From Clostridiales bacterium (GTDB lineage: Bacteria; Bacillota; Clostridia; Lachnospirales; Lachnospiraceae), in assembly GCA_012520645.1 (NCBI GenBank), contig JAAYNV010000022.1, positions 1 through 33,266 on the forward strand: a stretch of 33,266 nucleotides of DNA, given 5' to 3'. Both the position numbers and the translations under genes were made by a program. Numbering within the stretch: position 1 is the stretch's first letter; every line of letters starts with the position of its first letter. Positions 25,844-33,266 of this stretch are shown in pieces. Under the pieces are notes generated by a model, which saw nothing but the letters and a program-made list of their open reading frames with translations, searched no databases and was not told where the DNA came from.

Positions 25844-26603
25844 CATTGATGGAACCATCGCAGTTGGAAACAGACTGTACGACGGATCCATGGAGCTTAT
25901 AAAGCACATCGAATCTATCGGCGGAAAATCATACTATATTACAAATAATTCCACCAAAAGCGGCAGTGACTACGTAACGAAATTCAAAGAATGCTTTGCT
26001 CTGGACACCACTGAGGACTTGTTTATCACAGCAGGATACCTCACGCTCCGTTTCTTAAAGGAGCGTTACGCCGACCAGACCATTTTCGTTCTCGGTACAG
26101 CTTCCTTTGTGGAAGAACTGCTGCGTCACGGTCTGCATGTCACACAGCAGGTTCAGCCGGACATTGCCTGTGTGGTTGCTGCCTATGACAGTGAGCTCAA
26201 TTACGAAAAGCTCTGTCGTGCCAGCGAGGTACTTCTCACGATGGATGTACCGTTCTATGGTACAAATCCGGATCTGCGCTGCCCGATTGATTTTGGTTTC
26301 ATTCCGGATTGTGGTGCCATCTGCAACATGCTGACCGAGACCACAGACCGTATACCGGAATACCTCGGCAAACCCAATCGCGCCGTTGTGGATCTGTGTA
26401 TTGAGTCCTCCGGTTTTACGCCGGAAGAAACTCTCGTAATAGGCGACCGACTCTATACGGACATTGCCTGCGGCATCAATGCCGGAGTTGACACGTGTGT
26501 CCTGTTCACCGGAGAGGCAAAACCGGAAGATTTAGACAATACGCCCTTTACTCCGACCTATGCTTTTCAGGACGTAAAAGAGCTGTTAGCGCACCTGCGC
26601 TAG
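25800..26603 (+). CDS. HAD-IIA family sugar-phosphatase (AraL/NagD-like)
   Basis: A 267-residue HAD phosphatase of class IIA, which dephosphorylates small sugar or polyol phosphates. Motif I is FDIDGTIAVG (D15, D17), motif II is ITNNSTKSG, the lysine is in LGKPNRAV, and motif IV is VIGDRLYTDIACG. The C2-type cap lies between motifs II and III. The start overlaps the araM-like gene by 44 bases. AAAGGA at five bases before ATG 25800 favours that start, with ATG 25806 close behind. Pairing with a glycerol-1-phosphate dehydrogenase suggests G1P or a similar triose/polyol phosphate as substrate, which is inference. The last codons form part of a terminator hairpin. Confidence 0.9.
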   Translation: MLMNTLSQKKLFLFDIDGTIAVGNRLYDGSMELIKHIESIGGKSYYITNNSTKSGSDYVTKFKECFALDTTEDLFITAGYLTLRFLKERYADQTIFVLGTASFVEELLRHGLHVTQQVQPDIACVVAAYDSELNYEKLCRASEVLLTMDVPFYGTNPDLRCPIDFGFIPDCGAICNMLTETTDRIPEYLGKPNRAVVDLCIESSGFTPEETLVIGDRLYTDIACGINAGVDTCVLFTGEAKPEDLDNTPFTPTYAFQDVKELLAHLR

Positions 26604-26615
26604 CAGCTCTTTTTT
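26579..26615. terminator. Two-way terminator overlapping the HAD-IIA stop codon
   Basis: AGAGCTGTTAGCGCA (26579-26593) pairs along its whole length with TGCGCTAGCAGCTCT (26596-26610), with one T-G pair. The innermost pairs open to form the loop. A run of six T follows on the + strand, and four T on the minus strand. The stop codon TAG of the HAD gene is inside the right arm. Confidence 0.88.
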
Positions 26616-26625
26616 CTGACAATTC

Positions 26626-27780
26626 TCAATACGCTTCCACGAATCCGCTCACAATCTCTTCTGCCCTTTCTCTGGAAAGATTTGAGGAAATCGTATCCTT
26701 TGCCGTCTCATCATATTTCCGCCCGATAAATTCCGCTACATATACATAATGGTTTGTCTCATCTGTCATGACCGTCAGATCGCCTTCCTTCCGGCTCTCA
26801 TCATACATCCAGTCCTTTAAAACGGACGGCACACCGGAATTTGCAGTATCCCGATGCAGAGAGCGGTCATTTTCCGCATCCTTGTAATTTTCCTTCTGCT
26901 CCTTTGGTGCATATTCTGCGCAGAGTGCATAAAATTCTTCTCCGCTGCGCAGACGGTTTTCCATTGCCTCTGCCTTTTCCTGTAATTCCTTCATGGCAGC
27001 TTCCATGGCGTCAGCAGACATATTCTCTTCCACGTCTGCAGTAAAGGCAAAGCTGTGATAGTCTACCAGATCATAAGCTGCCTTATCCGCCTCATAAACC
27101 GCTTGGATCTCCTCTTCCGAAGGTGTATTCTGTGCTGCCAGCTCCTCATAATAAGCATTGGCCCGCAGACTCTCCTTGGCATACTTTTCCGCCGCATCTG
27201 CTGTAATGTATGCACCGTATTCCTGTTTATAATAATCTGCCAGAGACAGACCTGCATTCTCCGCTGACGTACTCACACCGCTCATAAAGCTTTCGTAATC
27301 TTCCGTATCATCATAAACAAAGCCCTCTGCATCCGCCTTGTCATTGAGTGCCTTATTCCGCTTCAGCTGCTCCACTGTCAGTTCATCAAAAAATTCCTTC
27401 CATGTCTGTGTTGCAGAATACTGCTGCCTGGAGAGATCCCCATCAAAATCCACACCACCTCCGCCAAAGGATGCTAACATGGCTTTATAGCTATTCACCA
27501 AATCGTAATAATAATAATCATACTCCTGCTGTGAAACGGAATGACTCCCCAACTGGATACAGGTTCCATTCACTGCCTCATACTTCCGATAGAGCGGCAT
27601 TGCAATTGACGCCGTAATCGCACACACAAAAACTACAGCCAGCAGAATTCCGGCTATCCGCATCCACTTTTCCTGCTTTCTGTCCTTCTCCTCTTGTACC
27701 TTGCGTCTTTCCATTTTTAAATCGTATTTCGTTTTTGTCTTTATTTCAGGAGCCTCCTGCGTTTTTTTATCTTTTCCCAT
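26626..27780 (-). CDS. Membrane-anchored SurA/PpiC-like folding protein
   Basis: A 384-residue protein with a Lys/Glu-rich cytoplasmic tail (1-38) and one membrane segment at about 39-64 (WMRIAGILLAVVFVCAITAS). The extracytoplasmic part resembles the SurA N-terminal chaperone region plus a parvulin-like PpiC region (LRSGEEFYALCAEYAPKEQ to HYVYVAEFIGRKYDE). The central parvulin core motifs are weak, so prolyl isomerase activity is doubtful and a holdase role is possible. There is no lipobox cysteine, unlike PrsA. AGGAG lies 11 bases before ATG 27780. It is transcribed alone and shares a terminator with the convergent HAD-IIA gene. Confidence 0.75.
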   Translation of the reverse strand: MGKDKKTQEAPEIKTKTKYDLKMERRKVQEEKDRKQEKWMRIAGILLAVVFVCAITASIAMPLYRKYEAVNGTCIQLGSHSVSQQEYDYYYYDLVNSYKAMLASFGGGGVDFDGDLSRQQYSATQTWKEFFDELTVEQLKRNKALNDKADAEGFVYDDTEDYESFMSGVSTSAENAGLSLADYYKQEYGAYITADAAEKYAKESLRANAYYEELAAQNTPSEEEIQAVYEADKAAYDLVDYHSFAFTADVEENMSADAMEAAMKELQEKAEAMENRLRSGEEFYALCAEYAPKEQKENYKDAENDRSLHRDTANSGVPSVLKDWMYDESRKEGDLTVMTDETNHYVYVAEFIGRKYDETAKDTISSNLSRERAEEIVSGFVEAY

Positions 27781-27859
27781 GTCACATAAATCTCCTTTTC
27801 TTAAATCTGATGTCAGTGTTCAAAGGGCAGCACACCCCGCACACTGATATTAAAAAGAA

Positions 27860-27865
27860 ATTATA
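27860..27865 (-). promoter_or_regulatory. -10 element of the SurA/PpiC-like gene
   Basis: The minus strand carries a perfect TATAAT about 80 bases upstream of the start. No good -35 is seen. Between it and the gene, CAGTGT (27814-27819) and ACACTG (27841-27846) can form a leader hairpin. Confidence 0.4.
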
Positions 27866-27933
27866 CTGCTAAAATGTGACCATATTGTGAACACCACATT
27901 CCTGCTTTTTCTGACTTTTTGTGCTTGTCACAA

Positions 27934-28536
27934 TCACCTGCGATTGCCCGCGTTTCTGACATACTCCCATACACATTCTCTCTGCATGACACTTTGCAAA
28001 AGCCCATCATCCAGCGACTTCCAGAATTCCGCAAAGGATTTCTGGGAAGCCGCCCGCATCGCCTTTAGCTGTACCGTGTCACGGATTTTGCGCTCCGCAT
28101 CCTCCGGTGGATAGCCTGTACCGAACGGTTCGCAAAACAGACTGTCCAATGTACTCTGCAGATTGATCTCACCCGCCCAGCCAAACTGCAAGCCAAGCGG
28201 CAGTGAGACTGCATTGCCATTGTTGATTCTGCCAAACAGATACGCATCCGCCGGATTCTGCACATAACCGCACAGCACACCCGGCATACTGTTGCAGGCT
28301 AACATCATCCCCTGCCCTGAGGAACAGCCCGTTACGACAAAATCCACCGCTCCTTCCGCTAACAGCAGTCCAATCAGAAGGGAGGTCTGGATATAACTGT
28401 ATTCTGCCTCTTCGTCCGGAAAGACACCAAAATTTATGACCTCATGCCCCTGCTCCCTGACCGCCTTTTTTACGCACTGGCAAAGCAGCTCATTTCTCTG
28501 TTTTTGAGAGCTTGCCTGTATCACTGCAATTTTCAT
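27934..28536 (-). CDS. RpiB/LacA/LacB family sugar-phosphate isomerase
   Basis: A 200-residue isomerase of the family that interconverts aldose and ketose phosphates (ribose-5-P/ribulose-5-P in RpiB, galactose-6-P/tagatose-6-P in LacAB). The N-terminal IAVIQASSQKQRNE strand-loop and the catalytic-cysteine motif TGCSSGQGMM (C71) are clear. The classic motif is CGSGxG, so Ser replaces Gly here. It has about 50 residues beyond minimal RpiB, typical of a longer subfamily in gut Firmicutes. Its ATG overlaps the GH3 stop by four bases. It is the last gene of the PfkB-NCS2-GH3 operon. Substrate is unassigned. Confidence 0.88.
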   Translation of the reverse strand: MKIAVIQASSQKQRNELLCQCVKKAVREQGHEVINFGVFPDEEAEYSYIQTSLLIGLLLAEGAVDFVVTGCSSGQGMMLACNSMPGVLCGYVQNPADAYLFGRINNGNAVSLPLGLQFGWAGEINLQSTLDSLFCEPFGTGYPPEDAERKIRDTVQLKAMRAASQKSFAEFWKSLDDGLLQSVMQRECVWEYVRNAGNRR

Positions 28537-30719
28537 ACCATTACCTCTGCCATCAACCGGATATCTCTGGAAGAAGCCGCTGCCTGAATCTCATAGGCTC
28601 CGTGGTCTGCCACAAACGCCTTATCTGCCTCCGAAAAATAAGAAAAGTCCTCCTCTTCTAACAAAAAGCGCACCTGCTTTTCCTCTCCTGCCGGACATTC
28701 TATCTTGGCAAATGCCTTGAGCTCATGAACCGGTCTTTTCACGGACGGAGCTTTTGGCGCCACATAAATCTGTACGACCTCTTTTCCGTCCCGCACTCCT
28801 GTATTGCATACCGTCAAAGACACCTCATAGCGTTTCTTTCCGTCTGCCGTCTCCGCCGCCTGCACTTTCATGTTACGGTACTCAAAGTTTGTATAAGAAA
28901 GTCCGTGTCCAAACGGGAACAGCACATCGGTATTCTCTGAATCATAGTAACGATAGCCGACCATGATGCCCTCTTTGTACTCTACGACATCTTTTTTTCC
29001 AAAAGTTCCAATCGTATGTGCCGGACACTGCTCCAGATTCCGGATAAAGGTCTCCGCCAGTTTTGCAGACGGATTAACCCTGCCATAAAGCACCTCGGCA
29101 ATCGCCGTACCGCCTTCCATTCCGGCATAATAGCTCCAAATGATTGCCCTGGCAGACTTCTCCCATGGCATTTCCACCGGAGAACCTGCATACAGGACAA
29201 TGACGGTATCCGGTCTGACTTCTAACAATGCCTGAATCAGTTCATCCTGCCCATAAGGAAGCTTCATACCGCTTCGGTCCTTGCCTTCCACATCGTCCTC
29301 ATGGGTCAGACCACCGACAAAGATGACCTGGTCACATTCCTGTGCAAGCTGAAGCGCCTGTGCCCGGTATGTCTGCCGTTTTTCTTCCTCCAGCCGGTTC
29401 TTCTCTTCTTCCGTCAGACTTTCTTTTCTCTGCGCTCCTGCCTCCTTCTCTTCCTCCAGATGCTTTGTACTGTCTGCCTGCCAGTTGACTGCACTCTGTT
29501 CTGTTTCTCCCGGCACGACATAGCCCGGTGCAAAACAGACCTTCGTATTGCCACCCAGCAGTTTTTTTACACCCATCAGAGGCGATATTTCATATAGTGC
29601 CTTGATTTCCGCACTTCCGCCACCGTTGGAATGAATCTTTGCCGCATTCTGTCCGATCACGGCAACCTTTTTTATCCCGCTTTCTGCAAGCGGCAGAATA
29701 TGCTCTTCATTTTTTAACAAAATAACGGATTCTCTGGCCGCCGAAAGCACGGTCTCCTGATGCTCCTTTGTATTATAGGCTCCGCGCTTTCTGGTCTCCT
29801 TTCCTTCTCCGATCATATGTAAACGATACATCATCCGAAGGATATTTCTTACCTTTTCATCCACAAGACTCTCTGGGATTTCCCCGCTTCGCACTTTCTT
29901 AAGTAACGGTGTTGCCATAAAGTGCTGGTCAAAGGTATAGGTCACATCCATTTCCACATCCAGACTGCACTCTGCCGCCTTCTTTGTATCATGCACCGCA
30001 CCCCAGTCAGAAATGACAGTTCCGTCATATTTCCATTCTTTACGGAGCACTTCATCAAGCAGCCACTGATTCGCACAGCAGTGTTCTCCGTTTAACAGGT
30101 TATACGCACCCATTAAGGAGAAGATACCTCCCTTTTCAACAGCCGCCAGAAAGCCCGGCAGATAAATTTCCCGAAGCGTCCTTTCATCCACTTTCGTATC
30201 TACCCAGAGTCTCTCTGTCTCCTGGGAATTCGCCGCGAAATGCTTGACACAGGCAGCCACATCATTTTCCTGAATGCCCTGCACCATCGGCACGACCAGC
30301 TCCTCAATCAGCTTCGGATCCTCACTCATATACTCAAAATTTCTGCCGCAGAGCGGGCTTCGTTTGATGTTGATGCCCGGTGCCAGAATGACATCTTTTC
30401 CACGTCCTCTCGCCTCTTCTCCCAACACCCTGCCTGACTCTTTCGCAATCTCCTTATTCCATGTAGAGGCAATCGCACTGTTACAGGGCAGGTAGCTGAC
30501 AAAATCATCGGTTGTTCCGATATTTCTCCATTCGTCATTGGCAAACTCTGCCCTCACTCCCATCGGTCCGTCCGACATATACAGGACCGGAATACCAAGT
30601 CGGTCTACACTCTCGGTACGAAACAGACCCGCACCGTGGATCATGCCTATCTTGTCTTCCAGCGTAAGTTTCGTAAGCAGTTCCTCTATCAGATTTTCAC
30701 ACTTTTTATCTCTTTCCAT
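28533..30719 (-). CDS. Glycoside hydrolase family 3 (beta-glucosidase-like)
   Basis: A 728-residue GH3 enzyme with no signal peptide, so it acts in the cytoplasm on an imported glycoside. The N-terminal TIM-barrel domain has MSDGPMGVR, GRNFEYMSEDP, CVKHFAANSQE and the nucleophile in VISDWGAV (D238). The second domain (about 320-600) has SVILLKNE and VGGLTHEDDVEGKDR, and a fibronectin-III-like domain closes the protein. Residues about 418-450 form a Glu/Lys/Arg-rich, probably helical insertion between strands of the second domain. AAAGGAAG precedes ATG 30719. It lies 66 bases after the permease gene and overlaps the isomerase gene. Its sugar specificity cannot be read from sequence. Confidence 0.95.
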   Translation of the reverse strand: MERDKKCENLIEELLTKLTLEDKIGMIHGAGLFRTESVDRLGIPVLYMSDGPMGVRAEFANDEWRNIGTTDDFVSYLPCNSAIASTWNKEIAKESGRVLGEEARGRGKDVILAPGINIKRSPLCGRNFEYMSEDPKLIEELVVPMVQGIQENDVAACVKHFAANSQETERLWVDTKVDERTLREIYLPGFLAAVEKGGIFSLMGAYNLLNGEHCCANQWLLDEVLRKEWKYDGTVISDWGAVHDTKKAAECSLDVEMDVTYTFDQHFMATPLLKKVRSGEIPESLVDEKVRNILRMMYRLHMIGEGKETRKRGAYNTKEHQETVLSAARESVILLKNEEHILPLAESGIKKVAVIGQNAAKIHSNGGGSAEIKALYEISPLMGVKKLLGGNTKVCFAPGYVVPGETEQSAVNWQADSTKHLEEEKEAGAQRKESLTEEEKNRLEEEKRQTYRAQALQLAQECDQVIFVGGLTHEDDVEGKDRSGMKLPYGQDELIQALLEVRPDTVIVLYAGSPVEMPWEKSARAIIWSYYAGMEGGTAIAEVLYGRVNPSAKLAETFIRNLEQCPAHTIGTFGKKDVVEYKEGIMVGYRYYDSENTDVLFPFGHGLSYTNFEYRNMKVQAAETADGKKRYEVSLTVCNTGVRDGKEVVQIYVAPKAPSVKRPVHELKAFAKIECPAGEEKQVRFLLEEEDFSYFSEADKAFVADHGAYEIQAAASSRDIRLMAEVMV

Positions 30720-30785
30720 TTCCTATGCTTCCTTTCCGTTAATTTCAAAAATCCGTGGACACTCTGCCTTCCGTAAATGCCTTGC

Positions 30786-32068
30786 CTAATTCTCCAGCCT
30801 GCTGTCCTCACCCTCCGGCAGGATAAAAGCCAGAATAATGCCGACTACTGCCGCTAACGCCAGACCGGAAACCGTCACGGTTCCATAGACCGGAATGCTG
30901 TCACAGCCAATGCCAAGCACAAGAATGATTGCCGCTACCAGCAGATTTCTGCTGTTACCAAAATTCAGTCTGGAATTGATGAGAATTCTGACCCCGACTG
31001 CAGCAATCATACCGTATAATACAATACTGATACCGCCCGTCACCGGTGCAGGAATACTTGTAATAAATCCGCCAAATTTACCGAATACACCAAGTACGAT
31101 GGCAAAGCATGCTGCAATGCGGATAACTGCCGGATCATATACCTTGGTCACTGCAAGCACACCCGTATTTTCCCCGTAAGTGGTATTGGCAGGTCCGCCA
31201 AGAAGTCCTGCAAATGCTGTTGCAACACCGTCTCCGAGCAGAGTTCTGTGCACACCCGGATTCTCCATAAAGTTCTTTCCGACTACGGCTCCATTGGTGG
31301 TAATATCACCCACATGCTCAATCATCGTAACCAGTGCAATCGGTGCAATCGCCATGATTGCATCTGCCCGAAATACCGGTACACATAAAAGCTGCGCCCG
31401 AATATCCGGATCCATAAAAGAGAAGAAATGTGCTTCCCGTACTGCCGTAAAATCACAAAAGCCAAGCGGCAGACAGATCAGATAACCTGCAATAATCGCA
31501 AACAAGATCGGCATCAGATTAAAGATTCCCTTTGCAAAAATGGATACCCCGATCACCACTGCCAGTATGACTACCGTAACAAGCACCGATTTCAGACTGA
31601 ACTCTCCATTATAATAAAATGCACTGCTCACTGCCGTACTGCTCAACCTCAGTCCGATTACAATAATGACCGGTCCTGTTACAATGGGCGGCAGCAGCTT
31701 ATTGATCTTTTCATAACCAAACAGCTTAATCAATCCGGCAAATACCACATAAACAAGACCACCAACAATGAGGGCACCTTTCACCGCGGCAAGTTTTTCC
31801 AGAAAATCCGCATCCCCATTCGGGAATCTCCGATGATTGCCATAATTCCTGCCATAAATGCAAAACTGGACCCCAGAAATACCGGTACCTTTCGTTTTGT
31901 TATCAAATGGAACAGCAATGTTCCAACACCGGCACAAAACAACGTAATAGACGTATTCAAACCGGTCAAAGCAGGCACCAGTACAGTTGCCCCAAACATG
32001 GCAAGCGTATGCTGGATACCAAGAATCACTTTCTGCCGTAAGCTCCTATTCTGTTGTATCTGGTTCAT
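30786..32068 (-). pseudogene. NCS2 nucleobase permease (uracil/xanthine type), interrupted by a -1 frameshift
   Basis: A uracil/xanthine-type nucleobase:cation symporter of the NCS2 family, split over two frames. The first frame runs from ATG 32068 (GGAGG upstream) through GIQHTLAMFGATVLVPALTG and FLGSSFAFMAGIMAI to a stop at 31781. The second continues with DADFLEKLAAVKGALIVGG and LPPIVTGPVIIVIGL. It then has IEHVGDITTNGAVVG, the substrate-binding glutamate region, and ends at 30786. Adding one G to the minus-strand run of four (31817-31814) restores a continuous 427-residue protein of normal UraA size. The start overlaps the PfkB stop by four bases. As it stands it would not make a working transporter. 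Confidence 0.9.
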
Positions 32069-32994
32069 TTCAAAATATTTCCTCCGTCTTTCCAGATCAG
32101 GCTACGCCACTGCTCAATCTGCTCTTCTGTCATGAAACCGTTGGAAGTTCCCACAAATCCAATCTTATAGGATGCAAACAGCAGTGCATTCTTAATGGCA
32201 CAGATCGCGTCTCCCGTCTTGTAATAATAATGCAGGAAGCAGGAAAACAGTGCATTTCCGGCTCCTACCGTATTGACCACCTGATTGGTTTTAACCGTAT
32301 TGAACGGTGCAAAAATATCATCTTCTTTCGAATATAGCATAACCCCCTTGGAACCCATGCCCAAAATTACAATCTTCGGTGTATATGCTTCTGCAATCTC
32401 CTTGACAAACTCGTATGGATCCCCTTCCAGATTGTCATCACTCAGATAAAGTATATCTGCCGCAAATAAAAACTCGGCATTGTATGAAATCGTTTCCGCA
32501 GCGTATTTACGCAAATTGACTGCAACCGGTTTGCCCGCATTTTGTGCCAATGAAATGAGAGGTCTGCAGAAGTTGGCATTGGACAACACAACCACATCCG
32601 CCTCCTTCACCCGTTCCTCAAACAGCTTATGATCATAAGGTGTATCCCGGATATTTTTCATATCCTCAAAAATCTGCTGCTTCCAGTTCTCCCCGCATAA
32701 CACTACCTCCGTTAATGTTTCCTGCAGTCTCGGCAGCACATAATCCGTTTTCAGCCGAATCTCGCTTCCGTAAGGATTGATAAAATCCGGTGTATCATAC
32801 CAACCGATCATTGACATAAAATCTACTTCGTTTCCAAGCCATTCCAGTGCAAGCGACTCGTTATAAGCATCCCCGCCGATACTAATATTGATTGTGTTAG
32901 GTCTGCTGATCAGTGGCTCATATTCTACCGGAATCTTATCTACTTTTACGATAGTTTCCCGCTGTACAATTCCTGCTACCAGAAATTTACTCAT
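32065..32994 (-). CDS. PfkB-family carbohydrate/nucleoside kinase with altered catalytic motif
   Basis: A ribokinase-like PfkB-family protein of 309 residues. The N-terminal ISIGGDAYNESLALEWLG matches the first family signature (GGxxxN). The second signature reads NTVGAGNALFS, where the family has DTxGAGDxF. The catalytic-base position is thus Asn (residue 247, codon at 32256-32254) instead of Asp, one base change away. Substrate could be a sugar or nucleoside; activity is in doubt. AAGGAGG lies nine bases before ATG 32994, and the extension to 33033 is unsupported. It is the first gene of a four-gene operon with a nucleobase permease, a GH3 enzyme and an isomerase. Confidence 0.9.
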   Translation of the reverse strand: MSKFLVAGIVQRETIVKVDKIPVEYEPLISRPNTINISIGGDAYNESLALEWLGNEVDFMSMIGWYDTPDFINPYGSEIRLKTDYVLPRLQETLTEVVLCGENWKQQIFEDMKNIRDTPYDHKLFEERVKEADVVVLSNANFCRPLISLAQNAGKPVAVNLRKYAAETISYNAEFLFAADILYLSDDNLEGDPYEFVKEIAEAYTPKIVILGMGSKGVMLYSKEDDIFAPFNTVKTNQVVNTVGAGNALFSCFLHYYYKTGDAICAIKNALLFASYKIGFVGTSNGFMTEEQIEQWRSLIWKDGGNILK

Positions 32995-33146
32995 ATCCTG
33001 ATACCTCCTTAGTATTCCCAAAGCTTCCGCCAATACCTCTTACCGGACAAAAATAATGGTTACTTTACGTTTAGTTTAACACAATCATTCGATATTTTGT
33101 AGCACTATTTCTCTTTTTTACCAGAGGAAACTCTCGAAACGTTAGC

Positions 33147-33229
33147 GTAAAATTAGTTTAGGATAAATGGATATGATTTACAGGTTCGCTTTTAGTATAC
33201 AGAAAAGCACCCCTTTGTGGTAAAATTAG
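33147..33229 (+). repeat. Short direct repeat GTAAAATTAG
   Basis: The ten-base word occurs at 33147-33156 and 33220-33229, 73 bases apart, upstream of the unseen right-hand gene. It may be a paired binding site, part of a mobile-element end, or chance in AT-rich sequence. Confidence 0.3.
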
Positions 33230-33258
33230 GTTGGTCGAGAACCAAAAAACTACAAAGG
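33212..33258 (+). promoter_or_regulatory. Leader hairpin that could mask the ribosome binding site of a gene beyond the window
   Basis: CCTTTGTGGT (33212-33221) pairs along its full length with ACTACAAAGG (33249-33258), one pair being G-U. Inside it TTGGT (33231-33235) pairs with ACCAA (33241-33245). The right arm enters AAAGGAAGG, which looks like a Shine-Dalgarno sequence just before the window edge. Such masking hairpins are known in front of transposase genes, but the gene itself is not visible. Confidence 0.45.
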
Positions 33259-33266
33259 AAGGTGCC

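Noticed and set aside
31428-32135. 235-codon + strand frame across the permease and kinase genes
   Set aside because: Antisense to clear NCS2 and PfkB genes, with no ribosome binding site or recognisable domain.

Overview
The window reads as ordinary chromosome of a low-to-mid GC Gram-positive Clostridia species, most likely a gut Lachnospiraceae. That placement is inference. It rests on AGGAGG-type ribosome binding sites, a Firmicutes-type LexA box, a T-box leader, a TPP-riboswitch/ThiT pair, AddAB instead of RecBCD, and an AraM-type glycerol-1-phosphate dehydrogenase beside a HAD-IIA phosphatase. No rRNA, tRNA, CRISPR array, phage gene or complete insertion sequence is visible. Both ends look like junctions. 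At the left, a radical SAM gene loses its expected C-terminus. At the right, a large hairpin precedes a ribosome binding site whose gene lies outside the window.

Layout. 1-4300: a DNA-repair-type radical SAM gene (-) behind a promoter flanked by two LexA-like boxes, asnA (+), a membrane-dipeptidase family gene (-) and a cytidylate-kinase-like gene (+). 4381-10435: the gltBD operon for glutamate synthase (-). 10759-12481: a promoter, a long T-box leader and a PLP aminotransferase (+). 12446-15147: a three-gene operon (-) of a soluble chemoreceptor with a CZB domain, a HAD phosphatase and a CPBP membrane protease. 15303-16084: promoter, TPP riboswitch and thiT (+). 16133-24251: addB-addA followed by a frameshifted patatin-like lipase gene (-). 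24470-26603: an araM-like dehydrogenase translationally overlapped with a HAD-IIA phosphatase (+). 26626-27780: a membrane-anchored PpiC/SurA-like protein (-). 27934-32994: a four-gene operon (-) of PfkB kinase, NCS2 nucleobase permease (frameshifted), GH3 glycosidase and RpiB/LacAB isomerase.

Together the genes cover nitrogen assimilation (asnA, gltBD, T-box aminotransferase), thiamine uptake, DNA repair (radical SAM protein, AddAB) and a small catabolic operon. That last operon could salvage a nucleobase-containing glycoside or nucleoside, which is the most interesting functional hypothesis here. Several convergent gene pairs share perfect inverted repeats that act as two-way terminators, and some are embedded in coding sequence. 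The two frameshifts (patatin, NCS2) are each repaired by adding one base to a homopolymer. They may be sequencing or assembly errors, or genuine inactivation.
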